Source: Helicostylum pulchrum
Taxonomy: Eukaryota > Mucoromycota > Mucoromycetes > Mucorales > Mucoraceae
Assembly: GCA_025677825.1 (NCBI GenBank)
Contig: JAIXMO010000010.1
Span: 620,001-684,000, forward strand
Length of the DNA: 64,000 bases
Direction: 5' to 3'
Shown: piece after piece, positions 9,101 through 21,715 of the stretch
Numbering within the stretch: position 1 is the stretch's first letter
Layout of the letters: the number at the start of each line of letters is the position of its first letter
Program-made: the position numbers and the translations under genes
Notes under the pieces: model-generated
The model's database searches: none
The model's input: only the letters and a program-made list of their open reading frames with translations
What the model was told of the DNA's origin: nothing

Positions 9101-9322
9101 TTAGTCCTCTCTAATCTTTTTTGTATAGCTAGGATCTGGCTTGGTAGATTCTTTATCGTTACTAGAGGTAGTAGCGAACCCCTTGGCAGAGGCTTCTTGG
9201 GCAGCGTTCAAGTTTTTGTCACCAATACTTTGTTTAGCGGAGGCGTTCAAGTTTTGGTTGGTCTTGTCTTCGACAGATTGGGCCTTGGAGGCATCAGGCT
9301 TGGTGTTGGCAAAGTTGGACAT
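9101..9322 (-). CDS. Small SMP/LEA-like stress protein 3 (73 aa)
   Basis: A 73-aa hydrophilic protein (starts MSNFANTKPDASKAQSVEDK) rich in Asn, Ala, Ser, Lys and Asp, lacking Cys. DASKAQSVEDKT and the following Asn/Ala-rich stretch are SMP-like and weakly echo the two paralogues. It also has internal repetition: NQNLNASAKQSIGDK then KNLNAAQEASAKG. The start at 9322 is where that similarity begins; the frame is open further upstream from an ATG at 9379, but the added stretch is AT-rich and unlike the family. A CCCCT (STRE, minus-strand AGGGG) at 9379-9383 is followed closely by an AT-rich TATA-like element. Same strand as the other small genes. Function unproven; probably an unstructured stress or dormancy protein. 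Confidence 0.6.
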   Translation of the reverse strand: MSNFANTKPDASKAQSVEDKTNQNLNASAKQSIGDKNLNAAQEASAKGFATTSSNDKESTKPDPSYTKKIRED

Positions 9323-9399
9323 GTTTAGATAAGTTTTAATATATTGGAAATATAATATTTTTGATTCTGTAGAAGCCACCCCTTCTCTTTATATATTTG

Positions 9400-10554
9400 T
9401 CAAAGACATACTAAAATGTATCATTCTGACGTAAAAATGAAATCTTCCTACTTACGAAACAACACTAATTTTTTTTCCTTATTGTTCTTTACACATTTTG
9501 TATATTCGTTGTTTCATTATTATTATACAATTGAATGTACCAATGGTACTTAGATTGAAAAATAATTAAAAAAATCTTTTACGCATGTTCATTCATGTAC
9601 AATGCATTCATTGTTTTATCCTTTTTATTTTTATTTTAACGGGTAAATGTAAAAATTACGCTAATTTTACTCATGACGTTAATGCGGATCATAATAGATT
9701 TTTTTTAACAAAAAAAAACTATCAGAGATACGTTGCATCCTTAAAGTTACTAATATTAAAGTCGACTAATAGCTCTATTAACACAAACTACAGATAATAT
9801 AGTGCTATATACAATTGTTATGAAGAAAGCATCCCTTGAACTCAAAGTGAAAACGAGAAGGGAAAAAAAAAAGGTTAAACAGGGAGTTTAAAATCGTTAT
9901 TTTCTGAAGTCTGGTGTAATGATTACGTATGATCGGCCCCTCCTAACTTTATTAAAAGTATGGGATTTTTTTTATACATGATCCGAAACAGGAAATATGG
10001 TCACTTTGTTTTACAAAAAGTAATCGCCACGCAGATGCTGATAAGAGTATTTTTTCTTTCAATCTAACGGTTCACTTTAATTAAAAAAAAGAGAGAAACA
10101 TGTATCTTTTTAATCACAAATAAGTATGTACATTATTTATGTACGACAAAAAAAAAAAGAGAACGAATTAATGCACACAACATGTCAAATTGCGCAAGTA
10201 AACAAAAAGGGCAAATTAAAAAAAAGATTGACTGTCAATATGACACGCGTGTATAGCACAGTGTAAACAAAAAGCAATTAACTTGTTCCAGATATTTATT
10301 AAATACACTAGCGATGGCGATCTTTTTATTCTACTACATTAAAAAATAGAGTAACAGATTCGAGCGGTATACGCTTGCATTAAGAAAATGTACGGTTTAT
10401 AGTATGTTCTTTCTTTCTTTCTTTCTTTCTTTCAAAAAAAAACTCAGGTCTAAAAGTATAGTTTTTGGTATTTTAAGCAAACTTGATATAGGTTACTTGT
10501 TTTATCCTACAAGTTGCACTTTTTATTATAGTATAGTATTTATCATATGTATTA
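9400..10554. other. Gene-free stretch with a TTTC microsatellite
   Basis: No convincing coding frame on either strand, only AT-rich sequence with A/T homopolymers. A (TTTC)n microsatellite of about 6.5 units lies at 10407-10433, downstream of PARN. Confidence 0.6.
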
Positions 10555-12960
10555 TTATGCGTTAGTTTTTCTATTCTTGACATCGCGCTCTTCTTCTTCC
10601 ACATTATCATTCTCTCTATCTCTCTTAAGAGAGGCAGCAAAGCTAGGTGGTAATGGGATTTCGAGTTCTATTTTTTTTAAAAAAAGAAAAAAATTAGTTA
10701 AAAAGTAAATTACATCAAGAGAAAAAAAAAATACTGACCGTCATAACCGGATCCACCAGTGGGCACAGGGGAGGAAACAGTGGTATTTGATGATTCAGTC
10801 GAGGATTCTTGCTTACCATCGTTGTTATTGGCAGCAGCAGAGAGGACGGAAGCCATATTATCGTAATTCACTGTCTTCTTAGGTCCATATAATGTTTGCC
10901 ATTGTGCGTGTGTAATAAGTTCCATTTTACCAGCATCTTTTGTAATACCATAAGCTTCGCCTTCGACTTGACGAGAACATCCAGGTAAAAAGCTCTGAAC
11001 AATGGAGAAGCCAAGTATACCGACTGGAACCATGGGAATTTTAGATTCGTCTCTGAGAATAATCCAAGCATTGTTATCATTCACCCAAGAAATAGCAATT
11101 GGCAAAATACTAGGATATAACTTTTCAATGGCAGTATTTGTCATACCAATAGGGATGTTATGAAGGAAGAACTTGTTGGGATATGTGATTAATTCTATAA
11201 TAATGTGTTAGTTATTATAGGTAATTTAAAGTAATAATAATAATAAAAACTTACCAACTTCCTCTTCACCCTTCAAGTTAAGATAAGGTATATCACAGCG
11301 CATTAAATAGATCTTTCCATAGTAAGGTACAAGGGATTTATCCATGAAAATACTGGTGGCGATTTCTTCTTCTTCGTCATCGTCGCTAGATGCGGCCCCT
11401 GATTCAGCCTCTGATTCTGGCTCTGATTCTGACTCTGACTCCGATTCTGACTCTGACTCTTCACTTTCGGCTCCATTTTGTGTTAAAGTAGACTTTACTT
11501 CTGTGGGTGTTGTTTGTTGTTTTTCGAGAATAAATGCAACAAATGCAAGGTAGATTACGCCTGTCATATACGCATCATAACCAGCTTCATGCGCAACGTC
11601 ATTTCCAGTATATCTTTCAAATCCTTTACCCATAACTATTTATACATTATTAAAAAAAAAACTCAAATAGATTTATAAATTATTTAAAAACATACCAATA
11701 TTTTGACCGGCTTCCTGTAATTCGCTGCTTACGGTACTATATAGTGTTCCCAAGACAGATGTGTTGAAGCAAGACTAATAGAATATATTAGAAAGATAAT
11801 AAAGGGTATAACACCAGTTTTTTTTTTTATTACCTTTATAACGGGATGGAATTCAGCCAAATATTTAGTATCGACAATAGTATCCCACATGCTATTGGCA
11901 ACACTTTTGAATTCTTCAACGTCGTTGGGTAAATATTGCCAGAATTGATCGATTGTATGTAATACATCATAAGCTGCGTTATGAGCAACTACTGGGCAAT
12001 TTGCTTCTTTAATCAACTCGATAATGGCACGGAAATTAAGCTTAGGAGACTGTATACATTAAAAGCTATTAATACGAGGTTTCATATGCATATATAAATA
12101 TAAATAACTTACATTGACATTGTTTTGTCTTTTATCTTCTTCCTTTAAGCGAGAGATTTCTAAATGTTTGCTATCTCTTTGTGTTGCTTTAAGGAATCCA
12201 TTATACTTAGTATCTTGAATCTCTTGATACATAAGCTTCTTGTAAAAACTACTATTGACTTGAACAACAAGAGGTTTTTCTGTGTTTCCTTGCAACCATT
12301 TGTTGATACTATTTCTATTGTAATCTAAAAAGCTTTTACCGGACTTTGTAAGACTTGACTCTACATTAAAATAAGTTAATAAACTAACAATGGATTCACT
12401 TTGAAAAAAAAAAAAAAAAAATTCTTATATACCTGAAATGACTGAACGCCTATTGACAATGTTGGTGCCTTGACTTGACTGAAACATGGAACTTTCTTCT
12501 GAATAGTTATAAAATGGAATACCTTCTTCAATTAATTTGTTAAAGTCAAATTTGTTCGATCTTAAGAATGATAAACTGCTTGGTGTAGCAGAAAAAACAC
12601 GTCTACTTTGAATGTGATCTGTATCTGCGCCGAAAATATAAAAGTTGAAAGGCTTGACTACATAGTCACCAGTTACTTTATCTTTTTTAAAGGCACATAC
12701 GCCATATTGAATGATAGTGAATTCTTGCACACAGCTTTTAAGTTTACTATATCTGGTTGAAAGTTCGTCTCCATTTTGAAACTGAACGTCAGGTGTCGAG
12801 AGCCCTATGTAAATGGTTAGATTGATCTGTTTTTTTTTTCTTACTTGAGCAAGACTTTCTTACCAGTAAACTCGGTATCAATAGCAATAAAATCAGCATC
12901 GAGTAAGGATTCTTTAACGAGAGGCAAGTTAACCTCGAAATCAGATTTGAGAACTTCCAT
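10555..12960 (-). CDS. PARN: Poly(A)-specific ribonuclease PARN
   Basis: DEDD-family deadenylase that shortens mRNA and small-RNA poly(A) tails. Exons: 12960-12864, 12804-12433, 12360-12113, 12049-11834, 11774-11696, 11635-11255, 11194-10739, 10667-10555; 653 aa. It starts MEVLKSDFEVNLPLVKESLL, and the catalytic Asp/Glu pair DTE falls at residues 28-30 as in animal PARN. An R3H-like stretch (NRNSINKWL) follows. Then come the second nuclease half (VVAHNAAYDVLHTIDQFW, HEAGYDAYMTG) and an RRM-like region after IYLMRCDIPYLNLKG. All four DEDD acidic residues plus the His appear present. Odd: a Ser-Glu dipeptide repeat plus a DDDEEEE run between HEAGYDAYMTG and the RRM. The C-terminal tail is Ser/Thr-rich. 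Absent from S. cerevisiae, so a useful lineage marker. Confidence 0.93.
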
Positions 12961-15427
12961 TATAAAATTCGTATAGTTGTTTAGATCTGTTTTTTTATTT
13001 TTTTTTATTTTTTATGGAGAACAGTTGCTTCACTTAGCAGTCCCGTTTTTAGCGCGTTGCTTTAAAAAACATAATACTTGGAGGTGCTGTCAAAACGTCA
13101 AGAAGCTCTTTTGCTTTGTTAAAAAAGATCAAAAACTTGCTGATAGAGTAAGTTTGGAGATAATGCATGCTTTTGATGACATATGTTTTATTGGACCCGT
13201 ATGCTTCAATATGGACGGATACGAAATATAGAATCAAGAAAGCATTCGTCATTTACAAGAAGAAAGTGTCCTGATGCAATTTATAAGACCTCAAGTCCCT
13301 GACGGAGCAACTGTCTCCTGCCTTCTTCTCATTCGTGTAACTTGGATTATTTTGAAAAACGTTAAAATGTTACCGAGGTTGAACTATATTAATTATTTCA
13401 GCTAGTAAGCTTTTTTTTTCTCTGTTGTTCTATTAAAAAAAGAAACAAACTTTATATAATATATCCATTTAAAGTTTTTTCTGTTTTTTGTTTGTTTGTT
13501 AATATTTCAACGGGCATACACATAAAACCGTCCAGTTTACGACTAGGTAAATAAACTGAGGTTTTGAAATTAACAAACATATGCAGTTAATTAGAAGCTT
13601 AGCCTTTTTTTTTTCGGCAAACTTGATTTTCATAAACTACGTTGTCATAATATATATAAGGTGTCGGACTCAGCGCTAGTATTTTTTTATAGACTCGGTA
13701 TACATAAAACACCTTTTTTTTTATTGTAATCATCGGCGTATGTAACGCTTCTCCATTCTCTATATTTTTTTTTAGATAAGCATTCAGATCGGTTCCTATT
13801 TTATTATTATTTATTTATGTATTTATTTTCGCATCACCATCATCATAATTATTCTCCTTATATTTTAAATTGTAACTACATATTAGGAGCTATTTTTTTA
13901 ATACAAAAACTTTCTACTATTAAAATATCATGATAACTAACTATACAAGTGTTTAATGTTTAAATACAGGAATAATGAAGAAAGAAGTAATTATTTCTAC
14001 TTGTATGTACTCAAATACACTGGCGCACATGATTTAATATCATATATTTTCGGTTTTTAAGTATAGTTAGATTAACTAACGAATTTTATGTTTATTATAC
14101 GGGATCAAAATTCTGCAAGCTTGCTCTATGTATCATGCTACATATTTATGTGTAACACATTCTAAATGTTTTTTATGTACTATAATAATTCATTTATACC
14201 AAATATTTATAAACCTATGCGTATTTTATTTTTTTGCCGTATGTTAATCGAAGGAGAGAGAACGAATATGAAAACATGATTATGGGTACGTAGGTCCCAT
14301 ACACCCATACAAACATCCAAAGTATAAGTTTGTTTATACGTATAACTGGATAAAATTGAAGATCACACGCATAAAGTTTGGTCATATAACCCTGGAGTAT
14401 TTAAGATCAGCAGTATATATGACACTGTAAAAAAAATACGAGAGGAAGAAAGAGGCAGATAACTATATAAGTAGACCGTTGATTAAGGGATAAGTAGACT
14501 AGTTCTAAAAGAATAAACGACATGTGAGAAGCGAACATGTTATTTTTTTCCATAAATCCATTGGCTTTTTCTGGAAAAAAACTCAGGAGGCATCATAATA
14601 ATAACAAAAGGCGAAGCTTGACAAAATGAAGAAGTCAGCCAGATGTTTAATAGGAGACTATTATTCATAAAAGGAGTTAAATGTGATCGAGTTACAAAAT
14701 AGACCTTCCTAACCTCAACTAGAGTAGGGACGCTAATTCAGGATTCCCTTTAAGCGTTTTTACAATATAAATGAACAGTACGTATTGACGCACAGATGTA
14801 CCATTGTCAATAGTCTTAATATATATATATTTATTCGTATACACTTATAAATATCATATGTATCACTTCTCCTATATATTATATATGTACAAATATCTGT
14901 AATATTTATCTTCTGATTACCAATGTACTGACAAGCTTCTTTTTTTTTTCACAAGACTTATACAACAAAATATACAATACTATTATGTTTGTATATGTAA
15001 CCCAGCTTTTTAAGAAAAAATAGGGAACTTAATAACATTTTTTTCCTCAAAGACTTATTAACGGCTTATTGACCAAATAGGTAATTAAGAACTCTGGTTT
15101 TTCTCTATTTTTCCCCTGCATGTATTTACGAGTAATACAAAATAAACTGAGACAAAAAAAATTTAACTTCTCCCATTTGAGCTATAGTGAACAACTATTA
15201 AAGGTCTTTTTTTGTCATATCATTTTTCCTTTTTCTTTTACTTTGTAAATCAATTCTCAATCCTTGACGGAAAAAAAGCAAGAGAGAGAGAGAGAAAAAA
15301 AAAAGGCCATTATATATTATTATACATAAACAAACTTATTTAGTGTAGCACTCTTTTTTTTCTATTATATTTTAATTTTCCAACAACAACAAAAAAAAAC
15401 TCGTATTTTTACTTAAATTATAACATT
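12961..15427. other. Large gene-free region upstream of the WOPR regulator
   Basis: About 2.5 kb with no supportable gene. Short frames near 13.0-13.25 kb on both strands look weakly protein-like but have no start context or family match. One exact TTAAAGTTT, the published Wor1/WOPR core site, lies at 13469-13477. Probably the long regulatory region of the 15428 gene plus the PARN promoter. Confidence 0.55.
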
Positions 15428-17481
15428 ATGCCTATCAATGCGACATTTCACGGGTTTGTTGAAACCACCACCGATTCACTTTTATTATTTGAAGCATGTC
15501 GTAGAGGTGTTTTACCAAAAATAAGTCGTAGACTACAAGAGAGAGAAAGGGGTTCTGTAAAATCAGGAACAGTGTTTGTTTTTGACGAAAAGGAATCTGG
15601 TAATTATTATAATCTAATTAAAAATATACGAATATATGAATAATGGTTTTTTTTTGGTTACTTGAAAATATTAGGAATTAAAAGATGGACGGATGGCTTA
15701 ATTTGGAGCCCTTCTCGAATACTAGGGAATTTTTTAATATACCGAGAGCTCGGTGGTCGCGAATCCTTAAATGAAAAGAACTCTATTCATGATATATCGT
15801 CAAACTATTACCATAACCATCAGTATATGTCACAGCATCAACAATTAATGTATGAAGAAAGTGTACAGGAATTACAAGAAGAAAATGACGAAGAAGATAT
15901 GACCATTGAAGAACGTAACAGAGAACGTAATTTGGTTGGTTCTCTCACTGATACATACAAGTTCCGAAAAGGTGGACTTATCAAAAAAACCTTGAGTATT
16001 CAACTTAATGGATGCACACAGCATTTAATCAGTTATTATACAAAGGAAGATGTTTTAAAATGTAGATTATCCACGCCTTCGTCGATCTCTGAATTATCTT
16101 GCCTTCAAATATCCCCTGAACTACTATTAAAGCAAAGTTTTCGTGTACCACCTTCTGTTGAATTTGCCGAACTAATGTTGAAGCGGCCTAGTCTTTCTCC
16201 ATCCTCAACTACTAGTTCTTCTACATCTTACTCTACTACAGCTAATCATATTAAAAAATTATCTACCAGTAGTGCCACTTCGCATCCCTATCCTTCTTTA
16301 TTTCATCAAAAAGATCAAGAAGAAGAGGACGATCACTTGTTATGTAAGTTTATTTAAAGTTTTACGAAGGGAGATGCACTTGCTTAAAAAAGTTTCCTTT
16401 TTTGTATGCATGTCTTCAGATCATTCTCGAAGGCTCGCATTTGATACCCCTTCCGGTTCAAGAAAATCTGCTCGTACCAGTATAGATAGTACTAGCGGAA
16501 GCACTCTCCGTTCCTCTTACTTGGAGCATCCTTTGGACACTTGTCAAAACCCTTCTTATGATGCACCACCAATAAATGAACCAACTGAAATCTCACGTTA
16601 TCACGAAGGAAGGGATTCACAAAATAACTTCAGGTATGTGCTTCGGTTTAACGAAATTTTGATATGCATACCTAAAAAGTAGACTTGCATGCGTATATAT
16701 ATATAAAAAAATGCTAAACCATAAATTTATTTGTATTAGGACCTCTTCAGTTACAGACAGTAGTAATGCTGTTACTGTCTATGAAACAAGCTCGTATCAA
16801 AATGTAAACAGTATGCCTCAGCCGAGTCTAAATAGCTCCGCATTTATATCTGCAGTTAATTATGATAAAGATACAAACCAACAACAGCGTCATCATTCGA
16901 ATAGTGACAATAGTAATTATACTAGCGCATCCAACGCTATACCATCATCTGTTTCACCTCCTCCGTTAAGAAATTTTAGATATAACAGCCATAGTTTTTC
17001 ACTGTCCCCACCTCCCGCATTAAATTATCAACAAAGACTGCACGACATTCCGACCATTTCCATTTTATCGTCTCCGTCTTATCAGCAGCAAGGTCAAAAC
17101 AATTTGTCGTCTCCATTATTATCACCTTCTAGTTTTTTATGGTCTAACAATAATAACGAAAAGCCTGCACCTCAACGTCAACCATCTCCTCCTCCTCCTC
17201 CTCCTCCACCGTCAAGTAATAGACCAGAAACGCCTCCTTCTATGCTGACGTCTAGCTACACCTGTAAACAAACAACAACAATGTCTCATACCGAAACCCC
17301 TGTAGGGAACGAATCTTCTAGATATTTTGACAATAAGTTGGTCACTCACAATGATTCTCTCTACTTTCAACAACCTTCTTCCAATATTAGGCAGTATAAC
17401 AATAACCCAATTATGAATTCTCAAAATAATATCACGATACCAAAATATGTTACTGACAATAAAAATACAAGTTTTTATTAA
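15428..17481 (+). CDS. Gti1/Pac2 (WOPR) family transcription factor
   Basis: DNA-binding regulator of the family that includes Wor1, Mit1, Ryp1 and Pac2, which control morphology and development in fungi. Exons: 15428-15599, 15675-16343, 16420-16633, 16740-17481; 598 aa. The first WOPR box is near-perfect: ATFHGFVETTTDSLLLFEAC, then RRGVLPKISRRLQERERGSV, then across intron 1 GIKRWTDGLIWSPSRILGNF. The second box (about residues 145-215) has TDTYKFRKGGLIKKTLSI and HLISYYTKEDV. The rest is Ser/Pro/Gln/Asn-rich, with a poly-Pro run (about residue 495), typical of activation regions. Start is the first ATG, one residue set before the conserved ATFHG. It sits between unusually large gene-free flanks, as is usual for master regulators. 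Targets are not deducible here. Confidence 0.93.
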
Positions 17482-18696
17482 AGCAAAAAAAAAAGGGCGT
17501 AAAAACTTTTGGTTACTATATGCAATTTTCCCCATTTTTTTTTTTTTTTTTTTTTTTTGTATTGTGCTCTCTTTATCCTTTTTTACTAAAGTAGAAATTT
17601 GAGCTAGCTTTTGTTTTACTTCTCCTAATTCACGATTGGGGATCTTTTTTTTTTTTTTACTCCTTTTCTAATTATCGAGCATTTACTTTAAAATAGACTT
17701 TACGTAACTGACAATTAAATAAGCTAAATTGAGTCCCTAAATTCTGAGCGATTCAGCTGATATAATTCCCTCAAAAAGACCTCTGTGAATAATGTGAGGG
17801 ATGTAAAGTTAAATTAAACCCCTTTTAGCCTGATTAATTCAGCCTGTTTGTTTCGATTTTTCTTTACTGTGATCAATCCATCCCCCCTTTTTTTCTTTCT
17901 TTTTTAAACAAAATAATTCAATATACCTTTTTTCTTTACAGTTTTCCGTGCGTACGTAAAAGCGCTTTTGTCAATTGGATCTGTCTGCATGTACTATAGT
18001 ACACGGTCTATATGCAAATTACCTTATATCCCGTAAAATCGCCGACCCACTTTTGCTATCTTGGCATGCGCGCGTCAAAATTTTGATATTTTATGTACAA
18101 TTAGACACCCTACTCTACTATAACAGAAGAATATTAAAGTAATGTCTAAGAAGCGCGTACGACTAATTGTATAAGTCTATTGTTTATAAGGTCACTGAAT
18201 AAAGATAAGTAAAAAAAAACTTGGGATTTTTGTGATAGATAGTTTTAATTGGATGAAAGTATGTTTTATCCGCTGATCAACTTTTTAAAGAAACTTTAAT
18301 TTTCGACACACAAAATCAATATTTACACTGTCCTTTACTGTACAGAATTAAAATAAACCGTTTAATTGGGATTAAGTCAAGTAGTCTAATTGAATTAAAA
18401 ACCGTATAAAACGGACTAGTTTGCTTAAATGCCAGAATTACTTACGGGTGCATCTTTCTTTTTGGTATTGAGCTACCAATAAATAAAAAGGAGGTGGTAC
18501 ATATGGCATTTTGTTGACGTTAACTGAACCTACTAACCAATTCAAACCATCCCCAAATCCCTTTTTCCTTTTTTCTTTGCATAAAATACTATCGAACACA
18601 TTCTTTATATTCTTTCGGTTTCTGTTGTCGTAAAAGAAGAATTTGGTTTAAATCTGATCCGATAATACTTGGTGTTCGTTTTCCGTAAAGCGAAAC
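17482..18696. other. Gene-free stretch downstream of the WOPR gene
   Basis: About 1.2 kb of AT-rich sequence with long T tracts and no credible gene. An exact WOPR-type core site occurs in reverse orientation (AAACTTTAA, 18291-18299). Confidence 0.55.
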
Positions 18697-19078
18697 ATGA
18701 AACTGGTACAGAACTGGAATCTTGGTACAGATTCCATTTCTAGGTAAGTTTTTAACTCGACAGGTTGTTGTATAATTATAAGTGATTTATTATCAGCTGG
18801 CAAAAAAAAAAAAAAATCATTCTAGAGTTTCACCGTCCTGTTCTGTTACGGACTATATTTTATCACTAAAAAGGATTCAATCAGCAGTTTTTCGGCTGTT
18901 AACATTTAAAAATGATACGCACCATTTGGCGAATAATATATGTCTTTTAATACGAAAATTGATACTTTTAAATCTACCATTTGATACAGTAAACACTGTA
19001 AGTAATTTATTAAAAAAAAAACAAGCAATTCCGGTAATCTATCTTTATTTAGGTCGTCTTTTTCAATGTAGTAGGTAA
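18697..19078 (+). CDS. Possible small two-exon gene, unknown product
   Basis: Speculative. An ATG at 18697 opens a 47-nt frame (begins MKLVQNWNLGTDSIS) ending at a consensus GTAAGT donor. A CTAG acceptor at 18825 joins it in frame to a stretch rich in Leu/Ile (SVTDYILSLKRIQSAVFRLL, then NNICLLIRKLILLNLPFDTV), giving a protein of about 100 aa. The hydrophobic heptad-like pattern looks helical. No family recognised. Against it: the stop at 19078 overlaps the last 30 bp of SAC1 coding sequence on the other strand. It could end earlier through another intron at the GTAAGT at 19000, or be non-coding. Confidence 0.2.
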
Positions 19079-21557
19079 TAACTCGTATCCTTGTTCTGCC
19101 TGATTCAAAACTGCCGTACTATCTCTTCTAAGTGCCCACTTTCGAACCATATCCGTCGCTTTATGATGCACAGTATCAACCTGAAACACACTATTACTTA
19201 AGGCATCATCATCTACGTGATGAACCTGAGCAGCCGGTAAGAGTTTTGGCCAGTCCACAAACTCCGTACCATTATGCTGAATAAATAACCAGCACACTAC
19301 TAGTACCGTAAGTAAAACAGAGATACAAAACGTATATAAAAGTGAGGATTCGATCGCAAATAACTCGGGCGAGATCAGAACCATAAGCAAAATTATAACT
19401 GTGACTAAAAATATCAAGGGCACTGACTTGATCATCATCGTAGTAGGCGTGGCTTTAAAAGGACTGGTTGTTGTTGGGTTGTCACTGACTTGGTATCTTC
19501 CAAGTATCAAATCTATACCGTCTTGTCTAGCTCCGTCCAAGAAATTATTCTTGATATATCGAATGGCAGAGTTGTTAAAGTCGTTAATGAGCCCCATACG
19601 TGTACGATGTCCAGTTCTAGTGAAGTCTGTTTTTAGTGCGCCTGTACCAGAGTAAGGAACACTCAGACCATCTGCGTTATCAGCCCACACTAAAAAAAAT
19701 GGTGAGAGTCTGGAGATGTTTTTTTAAGAGCGATAAACACTTACTGTTTCTAAATATTTGCATAAACTGTTCATCATTTTCTATGACTTCAGTTGATTGA
19801 AGTATACCGACTTCACGCAACTGTCTATTCAAAATCCATCGACTCAAAGTACTCTGAACTACATTGGTTCTATCTAAACAATCCATACAATTGGACCTTA
19901 TAACTGAATTCTGAGTCTTGCGTAAAACAGGCGTATTGGGATCCGTAACATCATAAACACAATACCTAATAAACATCTTAGTTTACCAAAAACAAAACAA
20001 AAAAATACCCTAGAAATAATATTTACCCTTGTTCACGTAAATCTGGTTCCAACTGATCTACCAACAACTGTACTCGATTCCATCTCATCTTTCTACACTC
20101 GTGATGAAAATCAAAATGAATATATTTTAAATTCGGATTATTTAACTCCTTTACGATGGCAGCATACAATTGACCTACAGGATACTCATATCCTTTTGTA
20201 TTTACTAAATTGACCAATATCTGCGGACCGTAGATTTTGATCTGTTGATTAAAATGCGCCTTTGAGGCAGCAATCACATTTTCGTCTGTCAAGTTAGCAT
20301 TGAGCCATAGTTTAGGTGTATATCTAGTGTTGGGTATCTGTCCCCAAATTGCAGGAACGCTACCACGTGTTTGTACATACGAAAGTCGTATCGAATTATC
20401 TTGCACTAGTGATTTAGGTGGGTCACAGAGTAAAATTTGTTCGGTCTCTACAAAATTCGAGGCAAATCCGTTTTCATCTAATCCGCGAGAGAAATAACGA
20501 GTACCGGCCCGCTCTTGACTACGTCGACTAATTAATGCAAATGTGATTGCTCGGTTATTTATAACGGCTGGGTTAATAGATACAACTATTTAAAAGTAAT
20601 TAGACTTTTTTGGTTGTTTAGTTACAAAAAAAGAACTTACATCCTTGAATAACAGGTAATATAAAAGAACTAAACTATTTTTTTTCAATAATGAACATTA
20701 GCTCATTTTTTTTAAAAGCGGATACGCTCATACTTACGTCTTGATTGGTCTTGGAGTTTTGAGTAGCCAATATTAATTTTTGACATAAATAGTGATTCCA
20801 AAAGAACCTTGTATCCGCCTACACACATTTTTCAGTATAAACTCGTACACACACACGCACGCACACAATTATGCCCTTACCTCTCTCCAATTATTAACAT
20901 CGCCTTCTACTTGAGCTTGCTTTTGTACGGATAAAGTCAAATTATACTTGTACGAGAAATAAAACCCGTTTTTCTTCAAGTGCTTTTGCAATAGGTTAAT
21001 AAAAGTTTGTTCATCATCCAGTTGTTGACTTGAAAGTCCGTTGGTGTTACGAGATATGGGTAGTATTTGAAATGCTGTAGCGCGTAAAATATCGCAGTTC
21101 TGCATAAGTGTGCCTACTCTTTGATATCCCGTAATCACAATCATGTATTCACCTAAGCATAACCAAAGTTGAGTTTCCTCCTTTTTTCTAATTGATTCCT
21201 TATTTTTATATACCTGCTTGAAGTTGAATAAACCCCATGATACCACAAACCACTAGTTCTCCTTCAATATGTGCGTTTTGTATAGGTGGAGCTATAACAA
21301 CGAAAATATAAGTAGCTGAAATAAAATATCAACATGGCTTTTTTTTTACCGTTAAGTTGTAGTTGTCCAGAGTCTCGATAAACAGTTAGTGTTTCAATCC
21401 GATCTAAACCATGTCCTTCTTTGGCAGGTTCTAATAATGGAGTAAAGTGGTATTCTTCATTGGTTATACGACTACATAAAAAGGCGTTACAAAAAAAACT
21501 TGCTTTTCTATTACTGCGTATAAATATATCTTACAGTCTTAATTGTTCAAATAACAT
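19049..21557 (-). CDS. SAC1: Phosphatidylinositol-4-phosphate phosphatase SAC1
   Basis: Integral ER/Golgi phosphatase that hydrolyses PI4P. Nine exons: 21557-21535, 21471-21350, 21291-21214, 21152-20881, 20818-20738, 20674-20641, 20585-20027, 19965-19745, 19689-19049; 676 aa, slightly longer than yeast Sac1 (623). The Sac domain runs from about residue 50 to 500, with RRSQERAGTRYFSRGLDENG and the catalytic CX5R motif in RSNCMDCLDRTNVVQ near residue 416. WADNAD..SGTGALKTDFTRTG follows, the SAC1-specific block. Two membrane helices lie at about 550-575 and 582-605, as expected for SAC1 and unlike FIG4. It ends with a cytosolic tail of about 70 residues. The FIG4 stop is only 158 bp upstream on the same strand. 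Confidence 0.94.
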
Positions 21558-21715
21558 GGTCAACTATGTACATGTAAAAGTAAAAAAAAAGAAGAAGGAA
21601 AGATAAGGGAAAAAGCAGGCTTGGTTTTTGTGCAGAAAAAAAAAAGTCCCGCTACCCGATCATCCTTCCCCCTTTCAGTACTAGACTGTATATTCGTGAA
21701 TTGAAATTTTATTCA

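Noticed and set aside
10407..10433. TTTC repeat as a regulatory element
   Set aside because: Simple microsatellite; nothing ties it to a gene's control.
11344..11553. Plus-strand frame rich in Asp-Ser dipeptides
   Set aside because: Antisense of the Ser-Glu repeat in PARN exon 6.
12977..13252. Protein-like frames on both strands just upstream of PARN
   Set aside because: Overlapping 67-84-aa frames without family match or consistent strand; at best an old gene relic.
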